DNA from: Pseudonocardia humida
Lineage (GTDB): Bacteria; Actinomycetota; Actinomycetes; Mycobacteriales; Pseudonocardiaceae
Assembly (NCBI RefSeq): GCF_023898865.1
Contig: NZ_JAGSOV010000034.1
Span: 62,001-126,000, forward strand
DNA: 64,000 nucleotides
Reading direction: 5' to 3'
Below the pieces are notes generated by a model. It was not told the DNA's origin and made no database searches. It was given only the letters and a program-made list of their open reading frames with translations. Positions within the stretch are counted from its first letter, which is position 1, and the number at the start of each line of letters is the position of its first letter. A program made the translations under genes and the position numbers. This document shows, piece after piece, positions 53,004 through 61,564 of the stretch.

Positions 53004-53780
53004 GTGCGGGGTGCGGGGCCGTTCGACCCGACCAGGCCGAACATCGCCAGGGTCTGGGACTACTGGCTCGGCGGGAAGGACAACTACGCGGTCGACCGCG
53101 AGCTGGCCGAGAAGCTGCTGGCGATCCACCCGGCCAGCGCGCAGATGGCGCGGGAGAACCGGGCCTTCCTGCAGCGCGCCGTGCGCTACGTGGCCGCGCG
53201 CGGGGTCGGGCAGTTCATCGACGTCGGCGCCGGCCTGCCGACGGCGCTGAACACGCACGACGTCGCCCAGGACGTCAACCCGGACGCGCGAGTCGCCTAC
53301 GTGGACAACGACCCGGTGGTGATCGCCCACGGCCGCAGCCTGCTCGCCCGCAGCCCCGGCGTCGTGGTGGTGCCCGGCGACGTGCGCGACCCGCGCAGCA
53401 TCCTCTCCGACGCCGCCCTGACCGAGCACGTCGACCTGGCCGAGCCGACCTGCGTGATCCTCTCGGCCATCCTGCACTTCTCGGAGGCCGCGACCGCACG
53501 GGACATCGCCTCGGTCTTCATCGAGGCGATGAGCCCCGGCAGCTACCTGATCATCTCGGTGGGGTCGGGCGCACCGCGCGAGGGGAACAGGTTCGCCTCG
53601 GCCTACACCGCCGCGCGGATCCACATCCACTCGCGCGACGAGCTGAGCACCTTCTTCGGCGACCTCGACCTCGTCCCGCCCGGCGTGGCCGCGGTGCGGT
53701 GCTGGCGCGGCGACGACCCCGCGGACGTCCGGGCCCCGCGCTCGGCGACCTTCCTGTGCGGGGTGGGCCGCAAGCGCTGA
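53004..53780 (+). CDS. Second Methyltransf_19 (DUF574)-family SAM-dependent methyltransferase
   Basis: 258 residues starting at GTG. It shows NIARVWDYWLGGKDNYAVDR, then MARENRAFLQRAVRYVAARG, SAM site QFIDVGAGLPTALNTHDVAQ, the acidic VAYVDNDPVVIAHG and AILHFSEAATARDIA. It is the same family as 48698-49495 but clearly diverged, so the pair is not a recent local duplication. The substrate is unknown. Confidence 0.88.
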   Translation: MRGAGPFDPTRPNIARVWDYWLGGKDNYAVDRELAEKLLAIHPASAQMARENRAFLQRAVRYVAARGVGQFIDVGAGLPTALNTHDVAQDVNPDARVAYVDNDPVVIAHGRSLLARSPGVVVVPGDVRDPRSILSDAALTEHVDLAEPTCVILSAILHFSEAATARDIASVFIEAMSPGSYLIISVGSGAPREGNRFASAYTAARIHIHSRDELSTFFGDLDLVPPGVAAVRCWRGDDPADVRAPRSATFLCGVGRKR

Positions 53781-53843
53781 GAGCTGTTCCCGCAGTGCTC
53801 CGGACGCGGCCGACCGGGGCCTGCCGGGCGCCGGCCGGGTCCG

Positions 53844-54635
53844 TCAGCCGATCCGGGCGCGCACCTCGCGGACGGTCCCGGCGGGGTCGACGCCGTGGTC
53901 GTGCGACTCCGGCACGACCACGAGTTCCGCCCCCGGCATCGCGGCGGCGAGCCGCTCGGCGGCGGCGACGAGCAACGGCATCGTCGGGTCGCCGCGCAGG
54001 ACGGTCGTCGGCACGTCGACCTCGAGCATCGCGGCGGTCGGCGTCGACACCGACGCGACGAGCCGGTTGTCGTACACGGTGGTCCGGGCGAGCGGGAGGA
54101 GACCGGCGAAGGCCGGCGACGCGCGGAACTGCTCCACCGCCGGCTCGGGCAGACCGACCTCCTCCCGCAGGAAGAGCAGGACGGCCTGCTCGTCGCGGCC
54201 GTCGTCGACCAGGGCCTGCAGCCGGGCCGCGAGATCGGCGGGCGGCTCGTCCCGTCCGAACCGCAGCGGCGGCTCGGACAGGAACAGGTGCGTCACGGGC
54301 ACGCCCCGGGCCGCCGCGAGCAGCGAGAGGATCGCACCCGAGGAGTGTCCGAGGACGACCGCGGCCCCGCCGACCGCGTCGATGACGGCGCGCAGGTCCT
54401 CGGCCTCCCGCTCGGGCGCGTACGGCGCGGTGTCGCCGCTGCCGCCCCGGCCGCGACGGTCGTAGGTCACGCCCTGCAGGCCGGCCTCGGCGAACGCGGT
54501 GGCCAGCGGGGCGGCGGCCGCCGCCGTCGCGAGCGCGCCCCCGACGAAGACCACCGGCCGTCCCTCTCCGAAGCGGTGGTAGGCGATGCGGGTGCCGTCG
54601 GCGGATTTCGCATGCAGGGTCAGCTGGTCGGTCAT
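53844..54635 (-). CDS. Alpha/beta-fold hydrolase
   Basis: 263 residues from ATG 54635 with AGAGAGGACCCC upstream. The oxyanion region RPVVFVGGALATAAAAAPLA, the nucleophile elbow AAVVLGHSSGAILSLLAAAR near residue 95, an acid in VLRGDPTMPLL and the catalytic His in VVVPESHDHGVDPAG near 250 complete the triad. Probably a serine esterase or haloperoxidase-like hydrolase. It shares the divergent side with the TetR gene. Confidence 0.88.
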   Translation of the reverse strand: MTDQLTLHAKSADGTRIAYHRFGEGRPVVFVGGALATAAAAAPLATAFAEAGLQGVTYDRRGRGGSGDTAPYAPEREAEDLRAVIDAVGGAAVVLGHSSGAILSLLAAARGVPVTHLFLSEPPLRFGRDEPPADLAARLQALVDDGRDEQAVLLFLREEVGLPEPAVEQFRASPAFAGLLPLARTTVYDNRLVASVSTPTAAMLEVDVPTTVLRGDPTMPLLVAAAERLAAAMPGAELVVVPESHDHGVDPAGTVREVRARIG

Positions 54636-54757
54636 GGGAGGGGTCCTCTCTGGAGTGGTGCCCATGAACCGACCCTGACACGGGTCGCGGACAGGTCCGG
54701 TCCGCTATCTCCGGCCGGATGGCGCTCCCGCGCACCACCGACTCACGGCGCAGGCAG

Positions 54758-55366
54758 TCAGGGGTGGAGCGCGACGGCGCGCAGGGCGATGTCGACGGAG
54801 GCCTGGAGGTCCTCACGGCTCGCGCCGGCCGCGGCGTGGACGGCGTGGCCCTCGCTGAGCGCCATCACGAACCGGGCCAGCGCGCGGGCGTCCACTCCGT
54901 CGGGGAGGTCCCCTTCCTCGGCGGCGCGGGTCAGCCGCTGCACGAGGGCGGACTCGGTGGCGGCCCGGCCGGTGGCCAGGATCTCGGAGACGCGGCTGTT
55001 CTCCGGCGAGCAGGCCAGGCCCCCCTGGATCGACAGGCAGCCCGCGGGGTGATCACCGGCGGTGAGGCCGTCGGCGCTGGAGCGCAGGAAGGCTTCCACG
55101 GCCGCGTAGGCGGTGGGGCGATCGAGCGCGGCGCGGGCGAGGGCGACCTGGGTCTCGTGGTAGCGGGCGAAGGCGCGCTGGAACAGCTGCTCCTTGCTGC
55201 CGAACGTGGCGTACAGGCTCGGCCGGTTGATGCCCATCGCGCTGGTGAGGGCGCTCAGCGACGCGCCCTCGTAGCCGTGCCGCCAGAAGACCTCCGCGGC
55301 CCGGTCGAGGACCGCCTCCTCGTCGAAGGCGCGCGGTCGTCCCGTGGCGGGCGCCCCAGTGCTCAT
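54758..55366 (-). CDS. TetR-family regulator
   Basis: 202 residues. The helix-turn-helix is RAAEVFWRHGYEGASLSALT, then SAMGINRPSLYATFGSKEQL. The C-terminal domain (HPAGCLSIQGGLACSPENSR, then VSEILATGRAATESALVQRL) is the pattern of TetR_C members that sense reactive compounds. One cysteine pair lies in that segment and could be redox-active. Three palindromes between this gene and the divergent SDR gene are its probable sites. Confidence 0.9.
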   Translation of the reverse strand: MSTGAPATGRPRAFDEEAVLDRAAEVFWRHGYEGASLSALTSAMGINRPSLYATFGSKEQLFQRAFARYHETQVALARAALDRPTAYAAVEAFLRSSADGLTAGDHPAGCLSIQGGLACSPENSRVSEILATGRAATESALVQRLTRAAEEGDLPDGVDARALARFVMALSEGHAVHAAAGASREDLQASVDIALRAVALHP

Positions 55367-55376
55367 GGGCTCAGTC

Positions 55377-55454
55377 TACCGCTCGGTACAGAACGTGAGC
55401 CGCTTCACCAACCGAGCGGTACAGAACTTGCTAGCGTGGCTACAACCGATCGGT
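55377..55454. promoter_or_regulatory. Three evenly spaced TetR operator palindromes
   Basis: TACCGCTCGGTA (55377-55388), ACCGAGCGGT (55411-55420) and ACCGATCGGT (55445-55454) are all inverted repeats with ACCG/CGGT arms. Their centres are 33 and 34 bases apart, about three helical turns. Each is followed by an ACA(G/A)AAC element, so the site may extend. They fill the 133-base region between the tetR and SDR genes. Confidence 0.75.
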
Positions 55455-55499
55455 ACAAAACTACGGCCGCCCGCTCCGGCGGCATCCCGGAGGAGACGC

Positions 55500-56186
55500 A
55501 TGACCGTCACACTGATCACCGGCGCGAACAAGGGCATCGGTTTCGAGACCGCCAGGCAGTTCATCGAGCTGGGCCACACCGTCTACATCGGCGCCCGCGA
55601 CGTCGAGCGGGGCGAGAAGGCCGCGGCGGAGCTGGGCGCGCGGTTCGTGCAGCTCGACGTGACCGACGACGCCTCGGTCGGCGATGCGCTGGCGACCGTC
55701 GAGGCGGCCGAGGGCCGGCTCGACGTCCTGGTGAACAACGCGGGCGTCCTCGGGGCCGGACCCGTCGACGGACCGACGGCCCTGCGCGTGTTCGACACCA
55801 ACGCGGTGGGGATCGTCCGGGTCACCGAAGCGGCGCTGCCCCTGCTGCGGAAGTCGCCGAACCCGGTGGTGGTCACCCTGTCGAGCAGCATGGGGTCGTT
55901 CTGGGCGGTGACCAACCCCGACCGCCCGGAGTACGCCATGCCGCTGGCGCTCTACGCGGCGTCCAAGTCCGCGGCCACCATGCTCACCGTCCAGTACGCC
56001 AAGTCCGAGCCGGCCATCAGGTTCAACGCGCTCGAGCCCGGCACCACGGCCACCGACATGACCGCCGCCTTCGGGATCGGCAGGCCGGTCGCGGAGAGCG
56101 CCAGGAGCGTCGTGCGCCTGGCCACGCTCGGCCCGGACGGCCCGACCGGGACCTTCACCGATGAACGCGGGGTTCTGCCCTGGTAG
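55500..56186 (+). CDS. SDR-family NAD(P)-dependent oxidoreductase
   Basis: 228 residues from ATG 55500 (GGAGGAGACGC upstream). The cofactor motif is TLITGANKGIGFETARQFIE, then LDVLVNNAGVLGAGPVDGPT, catalytic Ser in VVVTLSSSMGSFWAVT and YAASKSAATM (Tyr-x-x-x-Lys). A variant PGTTATDMT follows. It resembles carbonyl reductases of the TGANKGIG group, which use NADPH for small carbonyls. The three TetR palindromes upstream imply induction by the substrate or related electrophiles. Confidence 0.92.
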   Translation: MTVTLITGANKGIGFETARQFIELGHTVYIGARDVERGEKAAAELGARFVQLDVTDDASVGDALATVEAAEGRLDVLVNNAGVLGAGPVDGPTALRVFDTNAVGIVRVTEAALPLLRKSPNPVVVTLSSSMGSFWAVTNPDRPEYAMPLALYAASKSAATMLTVQYAKSEPAIRFNALEPGTTATDMTAAFGIGRPVAESARSVVRLATLGPDGPTGTFTDERGVLPW

Positions 56187-56217
56187 ACGCCGGCCCGGGC
56201 TCTCGCACGGCGCGCGG

Positions 56218-57177
56218 TCAGGGCGCGTGCCGCCGCAGCCACTCGATGGGGTCGCCGTCGCGGACCGGGTCGGGCGGGCCACCCGGCCGTACGGGCTCGC
56301 CCACCGCGACACCGGCCTGGCGCAGCAGGGTGCGCGCCAGGCCGCGGCGCTGGGCGGAGTAGGTGAGCACGTGCGCGAGCACGCTGCCCAGGACGAAGCT
56401 CTCCGGTGGGTCGCACAGCGCGTCGACCACGCGGTCGCCCCAGGCGCGGCGCCGCTCGACATCGCTGACGAACGCCAACCAGCGCGGCACGACGGAGTCG
56501 AGCCTGGCGGCCAACGCGACCGGGTCGTCGTCGTCGGAGAGCCGGCCGGGGTGGTCGGCGCCCTCGACCGAGGCCAGCCAGATCTCGTAGGTCCCCACCG
56601 ACCGGTTGAGCAGCGCCGCGATGGAGCCCTCCGGGCCCGCCCACTCCAGCAGGGTCAGCCCGGGGATCCGCTCGCGGACGTACTCGGCCGGTTCCAGGCC
56701 CTTGGCCAGCTCCACCAGCGTCCCCACGTCGTGGACGTCGTGGTGAACCAGCAACGCGGTGACCTCCCCCGCGGAGGCCTGGGCAGATCCCTCGATCCAC
56801 AGCCCGTCGGGGGCGTGGAAGTGGATGCCGTTCGGGGCGGGCAGCCAGTGCGCCGAGCCGGGGGTCGGGCCGGCGGGGGCCGCGCTGGGCGGGTAGCCGT
56901 AGGCCCGGCCGAACGCGCGCGCGAACCCCTCGACCGAGCCGTAGCCCGCCGCGAACGCCGCGTCGGTGACCGAGGCGCCGTGCGCGAGCTGCCACGCCGC
57001 GCGCTCGAGCGCCACGCGGCGCCGCATCTGCACGGGCGGCTCGCCGGTGTCGCGGGCCAACCGGCGGCTGAAGTGGAACGGCGAGGAGTACGCCCCGTCG
57101 GCCATGGCGGCCAGCGACCGGTGCTCCTCGTCGAGGACGGCGTCGAGGAGCTCGCGGAGGCGGTCGCGGCCGGTCAC
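56218..57177 (-). CDS. AraC-type helix-turn-helix regulator with a DinB-like C-terminal domain
   Basis: 319 residues from GTG 57177, overlapping the upstream stop (GTGA). Residues 1-110 hold the AraC helix-turn-helix (LAAMADGAYSSPFHFSRRLA, then VTDAAFAAGYGSVEGFARAF with GRAYGYPP). Residues 150-300 (VHHDVHDVGTLVELAKGLEP, then RSVGTYEIWLASVEGADHPG, and VLAHVLTYSAQRRGLARTL) are like DinB-type helical bundles with spaced histidines that could bind a metal. The combination may sense a thiol- or metal-linked signal. The overlapping reductase gene is a likely partner. Confidence 0.75.
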   Translation of the reverse strand: MTGRDRLRELLDAVLDEEHRSLAAMADGAYSSPFHFSRRLARDTGEPPVQMRRRVALERAAWQLAHGASVTDAAFAAGYGSVEGFARAFGRAYGYPPSAAPAGPTPGSAHWLPAPNGIHFHAPDGLWIEGSAQASAGEVTALLVHHDVHDVGTLVELAKGLEPAEYVRERIPGLTLLEWAGPEGSIAALLNRSVGTYEIWLASVEGADHPGRLSDDDDPVALAARLDSVVPRWLAFVSDVERRRAWGDRVVDALCDPPESFVLGSVLAHVLTYSAQRRGLARTLLRQAGVAVGEPVRPGGPPDPVRDGDPIEWLRRHAP

Positions 57178-57746
57178 GGCGCCCAGTCCGTGGTGCGCGG
57201 GCCGAGCACCGCGTAGCGGGCGCACGCGAACGCCCGGTTGCGCTCCACCTCGACCAGGCGCAGTGCGTAGCGCCGCGGGAAGAGCGGGCGCCCCTCCCCC
57301 AGGGTGACCGGGGCGATCGCCACGACGATCTCGTCCAGCAGCCCGGCGTCGGCGAACTGCCCGGCCAGGTCGCCGCCACCGACCACCCACACGTCGCGGC
57401 CACCGGCGGCGGCCAGCAGTCCGGCGTGCACGGCGGCGACGTCACCGGAGGCGAAGCGCACGTCGGCACCCTCGATCGGGGGCAGGTCCCGGTGGGTGAC
57501 GACGGTCGTCGGCACGGTGTAACTCCACTTCTCGCGGCCGTCGGCGATCCGCGCGCGGATCCACTCGTAGGTCGTCGCGCCCATGACCAGGGCGCCGACG
57601 CCGGTGATGAACGAGTCGTAGTTCATCGGGCCGTCCGCGTCGATGTCCTGGACGAACAGCCAGTCCAACGAGTCCGCCGGGTCGGCGATGTAGCCGTCGA
57701 GTGTGGTCGCGGTGTAGAACACGGTCTTGGAGGTGGTCCCGGTCAT
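57174..57746 (-). CDS. Dihydrofolate reductase (RibD C-terminal)-family protein
   Basis: 190 residues from ATG 57746. It has TVFYTATTLDGYIADPADSL at the start, VMGATTYEWIRARIADGREK, then AAGGRDVWVVGGGDLAGQFA with the NADPH-binding glycines, and LLDEIVVAIAPVTLGEGRPL. These RibD_C proteins reduce pyrimidine or unknown substrates. It is translationally coupled to the AraC/DinB-like gene. Confidence 0.87.
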   Translation of the reverse strand: MTGTTSKTVFYTATTLDGYIADPADSLDWLFVQDIDADGPMNYDSFITGVGALVMGATTYEWIRARIADGREKWSYTVPTTVVTHRDLPPIEGADVRFASGDVAAVHAGLLAAAGGRDVWVVGGGDLAGQFADAGLLDEIVVAIAPVTLGEGRPLFPRRYALRLVEVERNRAFACARYAVLGPRTTDWAP

Positions 57747-57882
57747 GGGACCAGCGTGGCGGACCGCGGGGTGCGCGCGCCCGACCGTTCTTGCGCTCTC
57801 GTCCGCGGATGCGGCGCCAGCCGTCGTGGCGGAGCAGGACACGCTCGATCTCCTGGGCGGGCCCCGGGGAGAGCCGGACCTC

Positions 57883-60174
57883 CTATCCGATCAGCCGGAG
57901 GAAGTGCGGGCCGTGGCCGCCGGCGATCACGACGAGGTCCGCGGCCACGGCGACGGCGCGTCGCGGCTCGTCGCCCAACCGCAGGGCTGAGCGGTTGCGG
58001 CCGGTCGCGGGGTCCCAGACCCGCACCGTGGCGTCCGAGCCCGCGCTGACCAGCCACGACCCGTCCGGGGCCACGGCGAGCGCGGCGACCGGGCCGGTGT
58101 GCTCGCGCAGGGTGTGACGGCGCCGCCCGGTGGCGGGGTCCCAGATGCCGACCGTGCCGTCCGTGCCTGCGGTGGCCAGCCACGCCCCGTCGGGGGCGAC
58201 GGCGAGCGCGCTCACCGGTCCGCTGTGGGCGGGCAGGGTGCGCAGGGGCGTCCCGGTGCCGGGGTCCCACAGCTGTACGGTGCCGTCGTCTCCCGCGGTG
58301 GCCAGCCAGCTGTCGTCCGGGGCGAGGACCAGCGTCCCGAGCGGCGCGGTGTGCCCGGTGAGGGTGTGGCGGCAGTCGCCGGTGCTCGGGTCCCAGATCC
58401 GGGCGGTGCCGTCGTCGGCGACGGTGGCGAGCCGGCTCCCGTCGCCGGCGACGCCGAACTCCATCACCGGGTAGGTGTGCCCGACGAGGACGTGGCGGTG
58501 GTCGCCCGCGGCGTCCCACACGTGGACGGCGTCGCCCTCGTCGCCGCCCCCGGTGACGATCCACGCACCGTCGGGCGCGATCGCGACGGCGAACACCATG
58601 TCGCCCGCGGTCCGCGTCCACAGCAGCGCGCCGGTCGCCGGGTCCCACAGCCGGAGCGTCCCGTCCCAGCCGACGGTGGCCAGCCGGGAGCCGTCGGCGG
58701 TGACCGCGAGCGCGGCGACCCGGTCGTCGTGGCCGACGAGCGTGCGCAGGCAGGTGCCGGTCCGCGGGTCCCAGATGCTGGTGGTGCCGTCGACGCCCGC
58801 GGTGGCCAGCCAGGTCCGGTCCGGGGCGAGGGCCAGCGCCGTCACCGCCGGGTTCGGCTCCCGCGGGTCGGGCCGGGCGGTGCCGGGCTCCCAGATCCGG
58901 ATGGTGCCGTCGTCGCCCGCGGCGACCAGCCGGGAGCCGTCCGAGGTGACCGCGAGCGCGGTGACCGGCTCGGTGTGCCCGCGGACGGCGAGGCGGCACT
59001 CGCCGGTGGCCGGGTCCCAGGTCCGGGTGCTGCCGTCGGTGCCGGCGGTGGCGATCCAGGAGCCGTCCGGGGCCGCGGCGAGCGCGGTGACCGCATCGGA
59101 GTGGCCGTCGACGGTGAGCAGGCAGTCGCCGGTGGCCGGGTCCCAGATCCGGATGCGGCCGTCGTCGGACGTGCCGGCGAGCCAGGAACCGTCGACGGCG
59201 ACGGCGAGCCGCCCCACCGGCTCGACCGACGCCCGCAGGACGTGGCGCCCCTCGCCGGTGGCCGGGTCCCAGGTCCGGGTCACCCCGTCCAGCGCGGTCG
59301 TCGCCAGCCACGTGCCGTCGGGAGCCGCGGCGATCGCGGTGAGCGGTCGGTGGTGGCCGCGCAGGCTGCGCCGACCCTCGCCGGTGGTCGGGTCCCAGAC
59401 CCGGGCGGTGCCGTCGCTGCCCGCGGTGGCGAGCCAGCCGCCGCCCGCCGGGACGGCGAGGGCGGTCACCGAGCCGGTGTGCCCGGCCAGGACGTGCCGG
59501 CATTCGCCGGTGGCCGCCTCCCGGATCCGGACCGTGCCGTCCTCACCCGCGGTGGCGAGCCAGGAGCCGTCCGGGACGACCGCGACCGCGTTCACCGGAC
59601 CGTCGTGCCCATCGAGGATGCGGAGGAGGGCCCCCGAGCCGGGGTCCCACAGCGACGTCGCGCCGTCCCCGCCGGCCACCGCCAACCACGACCCGTCCGG
59701 GGCGACGGTGAGCGCGTGCACCGACCCGCCGGCGCGCAACGCGTGCCGGCAGGTGCTCGTGGCCAGGTCCCACACCCGCGTGCTGCCGTCCGCACCGCCG
59801 GTCGCCAGCCAGCTGCCGTCCGGGGCGACGGCGAGCGCCTCGATCGCACCGGCGTGGCCGCTGAGCACCCGGTGCAGTGCCGGATCCGGCAGGTCCGGCG
59901 GCGTACCGATCGGCGTCGGGCAGGGCCGTGGGGAGCAGGCGAGCAACGCCGCGCGCAGGGCGGCGGTCGCCCCGTCGTCGGGTGGGATCCGGGCGGCCAG
60001 GGTGGCCGCGAGCGCACCGGGCGGCGACAGCGGGGCCAGCAGCTGCCCGGCCTGCCGCACCACCCCGGCCAGGGCCTGCGCCGCCGGTGTCGGGTCGAGG
60101 GCCAGCTCGGCCTCCACGGCCCGGGGGCCCGACCGCTCCATCGTGTCGATCAGTCGCACCGGGTCGAGGGCCAC
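57883..60174 (-). CDS. Giant WD40-repeat protein (15 repeats)
   Basis: 763 residues from GTG 60174. An upstream frame to 60552 belongs to other sequence. A 90-residue helical N-terminal part (VRLIDTMERSGPRAVEAELA) precedes about 15 near-identical WD40 units of 41-45 residues with core SWLATAGxDGTxRxWDPATG. The end (AVAVAADLVVIAGGHGPHFL) may complete the last blade, giving two seven-bladed propellers. There is no kinase, NACHT or NB-ARC domain and no membrane segment, so it is likely a scaffold or adaptor. High similarity of units suggests recent expansion. The partner is unknown. Confidence 0.8.
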   Translation of the reverse strand: MALDPVRLIDTMERSGPRAVEAELALDPTPAAQALAGVVRQAGQLLAPLSPPGALAATLAARIPPDDGATAALRAALLACSPRPCPTPIGTPPDLPDPALHRVLSGHAGAIEALAVAPDGSWLATGGADGSTRVWDLATSTCRHALRAGGSVHALTVAPDGSWLAVAGGDGATSLWDPGSGALLRILDGHDGPVNAVAVVPDGSWLATAGEDGTVRIREAATGECRHVLAGHTGSVTALAVPAGGGWLATAGSDGTARVWDPTTGEGRRSLRGHHRPLTAIAAAPDGTWLATTALDGVTRTWDPATGEGRHVLRASVEPVGRLAVAVDGSWLAGTSDDGRIRIWDPATGDCLLTVDGHSDAVTALAAAPDGSWIATAGTDGSTRTWDPATGECRLAVRGHTEPVTALAVTSDGSRLVAAGDDGTIRIWEPGTARPDPREPNPAVTALALAPDRTWLATAGVDGTTSIWDPRTGTCLRTLVGHDDRVAALAVTADGSRLATVGWDGTLRLWDPATGALLWTRTAGDMVFAVAIAPDGAWIVTGGGDEGDAVHVWDAAGDHRHVLVGHTYPVMEFGVAGDGSRLATVADDGTARIWDPSTGDCRHTLTGHTAPLGTLVLAPDDSWLATAGDDGTVQLWDPGTGTPLRTLPAHSGPVSALAVAPDGAWLATAGTDGTVGIWDPATGRRRHTLREHTGPVAALAVAPDGSWLVSAGSDATVRVWDPATGRNRSALRLGDEPRRAVAVAADLVVIAGGHGPHFLRLIG

Positions 60175-60239
60175 CCGGCGACGGTAGCGCCCGCCACCGC
60201 GGGGCCCGATCCGCCCTCGGTCACCGCCACCGCCACCGC

Positions 60240-60545
60240 TCAGGGGTAGGCGGCGTCCCCGGAGGCGGGCAGCAGCTGACCCGGGACGATGCGTCGACCG
60301 CCGATGTCCTGCGGGATGAGCCGGATCCAGTGCCCGTGCTCCCCCGGCGCCCACGGCGTCACGCCGGTGGCTGTGGTGCGTTCGACCAGCTCGGCGCGGT
60401 GGGCGCCGGTGATCTCCTCGGCGAGGCCGCGCACCAGCACGCTCCAGCCGCTGCGGCTGCGCTGGTCGATCTCGTCGACCTCGAAGGTGACGTTGGCGTG
60501 GTCGGCGGCCGCCAGCTTGAGCCCGGCGCTGGCCGTCGAGGACCT
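60240..60545 (-). pseudogene. N-terminally truncated PPOX-fold flavin-binding gene
   Basis: The frame reads SAGLKLAAADHANVTFEVDE, then IDQRSRSGWSVLVRGLAEEI and HWIRLIPQDIGGRRIVPG. This is the second half of a PPOX protein like that at 28470-28898 (compare GSKLAAATRHH and TGWSVLGVGEA). A stop is in frame at about 60549 and the first 60 residues (the QPVNYL strand) are missing. It abuts the end of the next minus-strand gene, so a deletion probably fused the two. Confidence 0.65.
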
Positions 60546-60548
60546 GCA

Positions 60549-61226
60549 TCACCGGTCCGCGGCCTCCCGCCGCCGGTGGAGAGCGACGCCGGCGACGATC
60601 GTCCAGGCCATCGAGAGGACCCGCCCGACCGGCAGCGCGGCGCTGGCGTAGTAGATCGCCAGCGAGAGCACGGACAGCACGGCGATCCCCCCGCCGACGT
60701 AGCCGAACCAGCGGGTCGCCTTGCCCACCAGCCCCGCGCGGCCGAGCACCAGCGCCGAGCCGACGACGAACGCGCCGAGCGTCACGACGGTCACCACGCC
60801 GCCTGCGTAGAAGCTCAGTCGGCGCAGCACCTCCACGGTCGCCCCGCCCGCCGAGGCCGCGATCACCGCCAGCGCCACCGACAACCCGGACGACACCACC
60901 ATCGCGGCCACCGACAGGTAGCCGACCTTCGGCAGCCAGCCCGCCCCGACGGCGCGCAGGGCCGGGGCCAGTGCGGCGACGAACACCGCGAAGCAGGCCA
61001 CCGAGAGCGTCTGCAGACCGGCGGTGACCCCGACCCCGACCGGGTTGGCCGCGTAGAAGGCGGCCACCTCCGCGGCAGGCGAGCCCGGCATCGGCAGCGG
61101 ACGGTCCACGAACGCACCGGACACCGGGCTGACCGCCAGGTACGCGCCGAGGAAGCCGATGGGGGCGAGAACGCCGGCGCCGAGGCCGGGAGCGGTTCGG
61201 GTCCGAGCCGGACCGGGGGTAGCCAT
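60549..61226 (-). CDS. Hypothetical six-helix membrane protein
   Basis: 225 residues from ATG 61226 with GAAGGAGAATCCC upstream. Hydrophobic segments lie near 18-38, 65-92 (TAGLQTLSVACFAVFVAALA), 103-128, 140-163, 178-198 and 203-218. No loop carries a recognised motif. The 3' end abuts the truncated PPOX frame (stop 60549). Similar small membrane proteins occur in actinobacteria without known role. Confidence 0.7.
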   Translation of the reverse strand: MATPGPARTRTAPGLGAGVLAPIGFLGAYLAVSPVSGAFVDRPLPMPGSPAAEVAAFYAANPVGVGVTAGLQTLSVACFAVFVAALAPALRAVGAGWLPKVGYLSVAAMVVSSGLSVALAVIAASAGGATVEVLRRLSFYAGGVVTVVTLGAFVVGSALVLGRAGLVGKATRWFGYVGGGIAVLSVLSLAIYYASAALPVGRVLSMAWTIVAGVALHRRREAADR

Positions 61227-61564
61227 GGGATTCTCCTTCGTTCGACCGGACCCCACGATCGGGAACCGGTCGCGCGGAGGCGTCCCGCTCGGGGTGCGAC
61301 CCCGGCTACCGCGGTGGCGGTAGGTCCCCGGCTCCGCCCTGCGCTCCGGGGAGTACGTGCTCCCGGCCGCACCCGGCGCCGACCTGGTTTCCTGACCGAC
61401 GCCGCCGGCCACGTCGCGTTCGCGATGGCGGCGCTCGTCGCCACCGGCCACCGTTGACCCCGGGGGGTAGATCGACGGATCTCCTGCTCGACGCGCGACC
61501 ATCGGGCGATGCACGCCGTCCCGGGGCCGTGCGATGATCGCCGGCTGGACAGGGGGGACAGCCG
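61227..61564. other. Intergenic stretch between two divergent genes, no supported gene
   Basis: About 340 bases. A short frame ends GHVAFAMAALVATGHR with a stop at 61455-61457 and might be the tail of a lost gene, but no family can be given. No palindrome longer than six bases was noticed. Confidence 0.4.

Noticed and set aside
58099..60249. A 716-codon plus-strand frame with repeats opposite the WD40 gene
   Set aside because: The repeats are the antisense image of the WD40 units. The minus-strand protein has normal WD40 residues.
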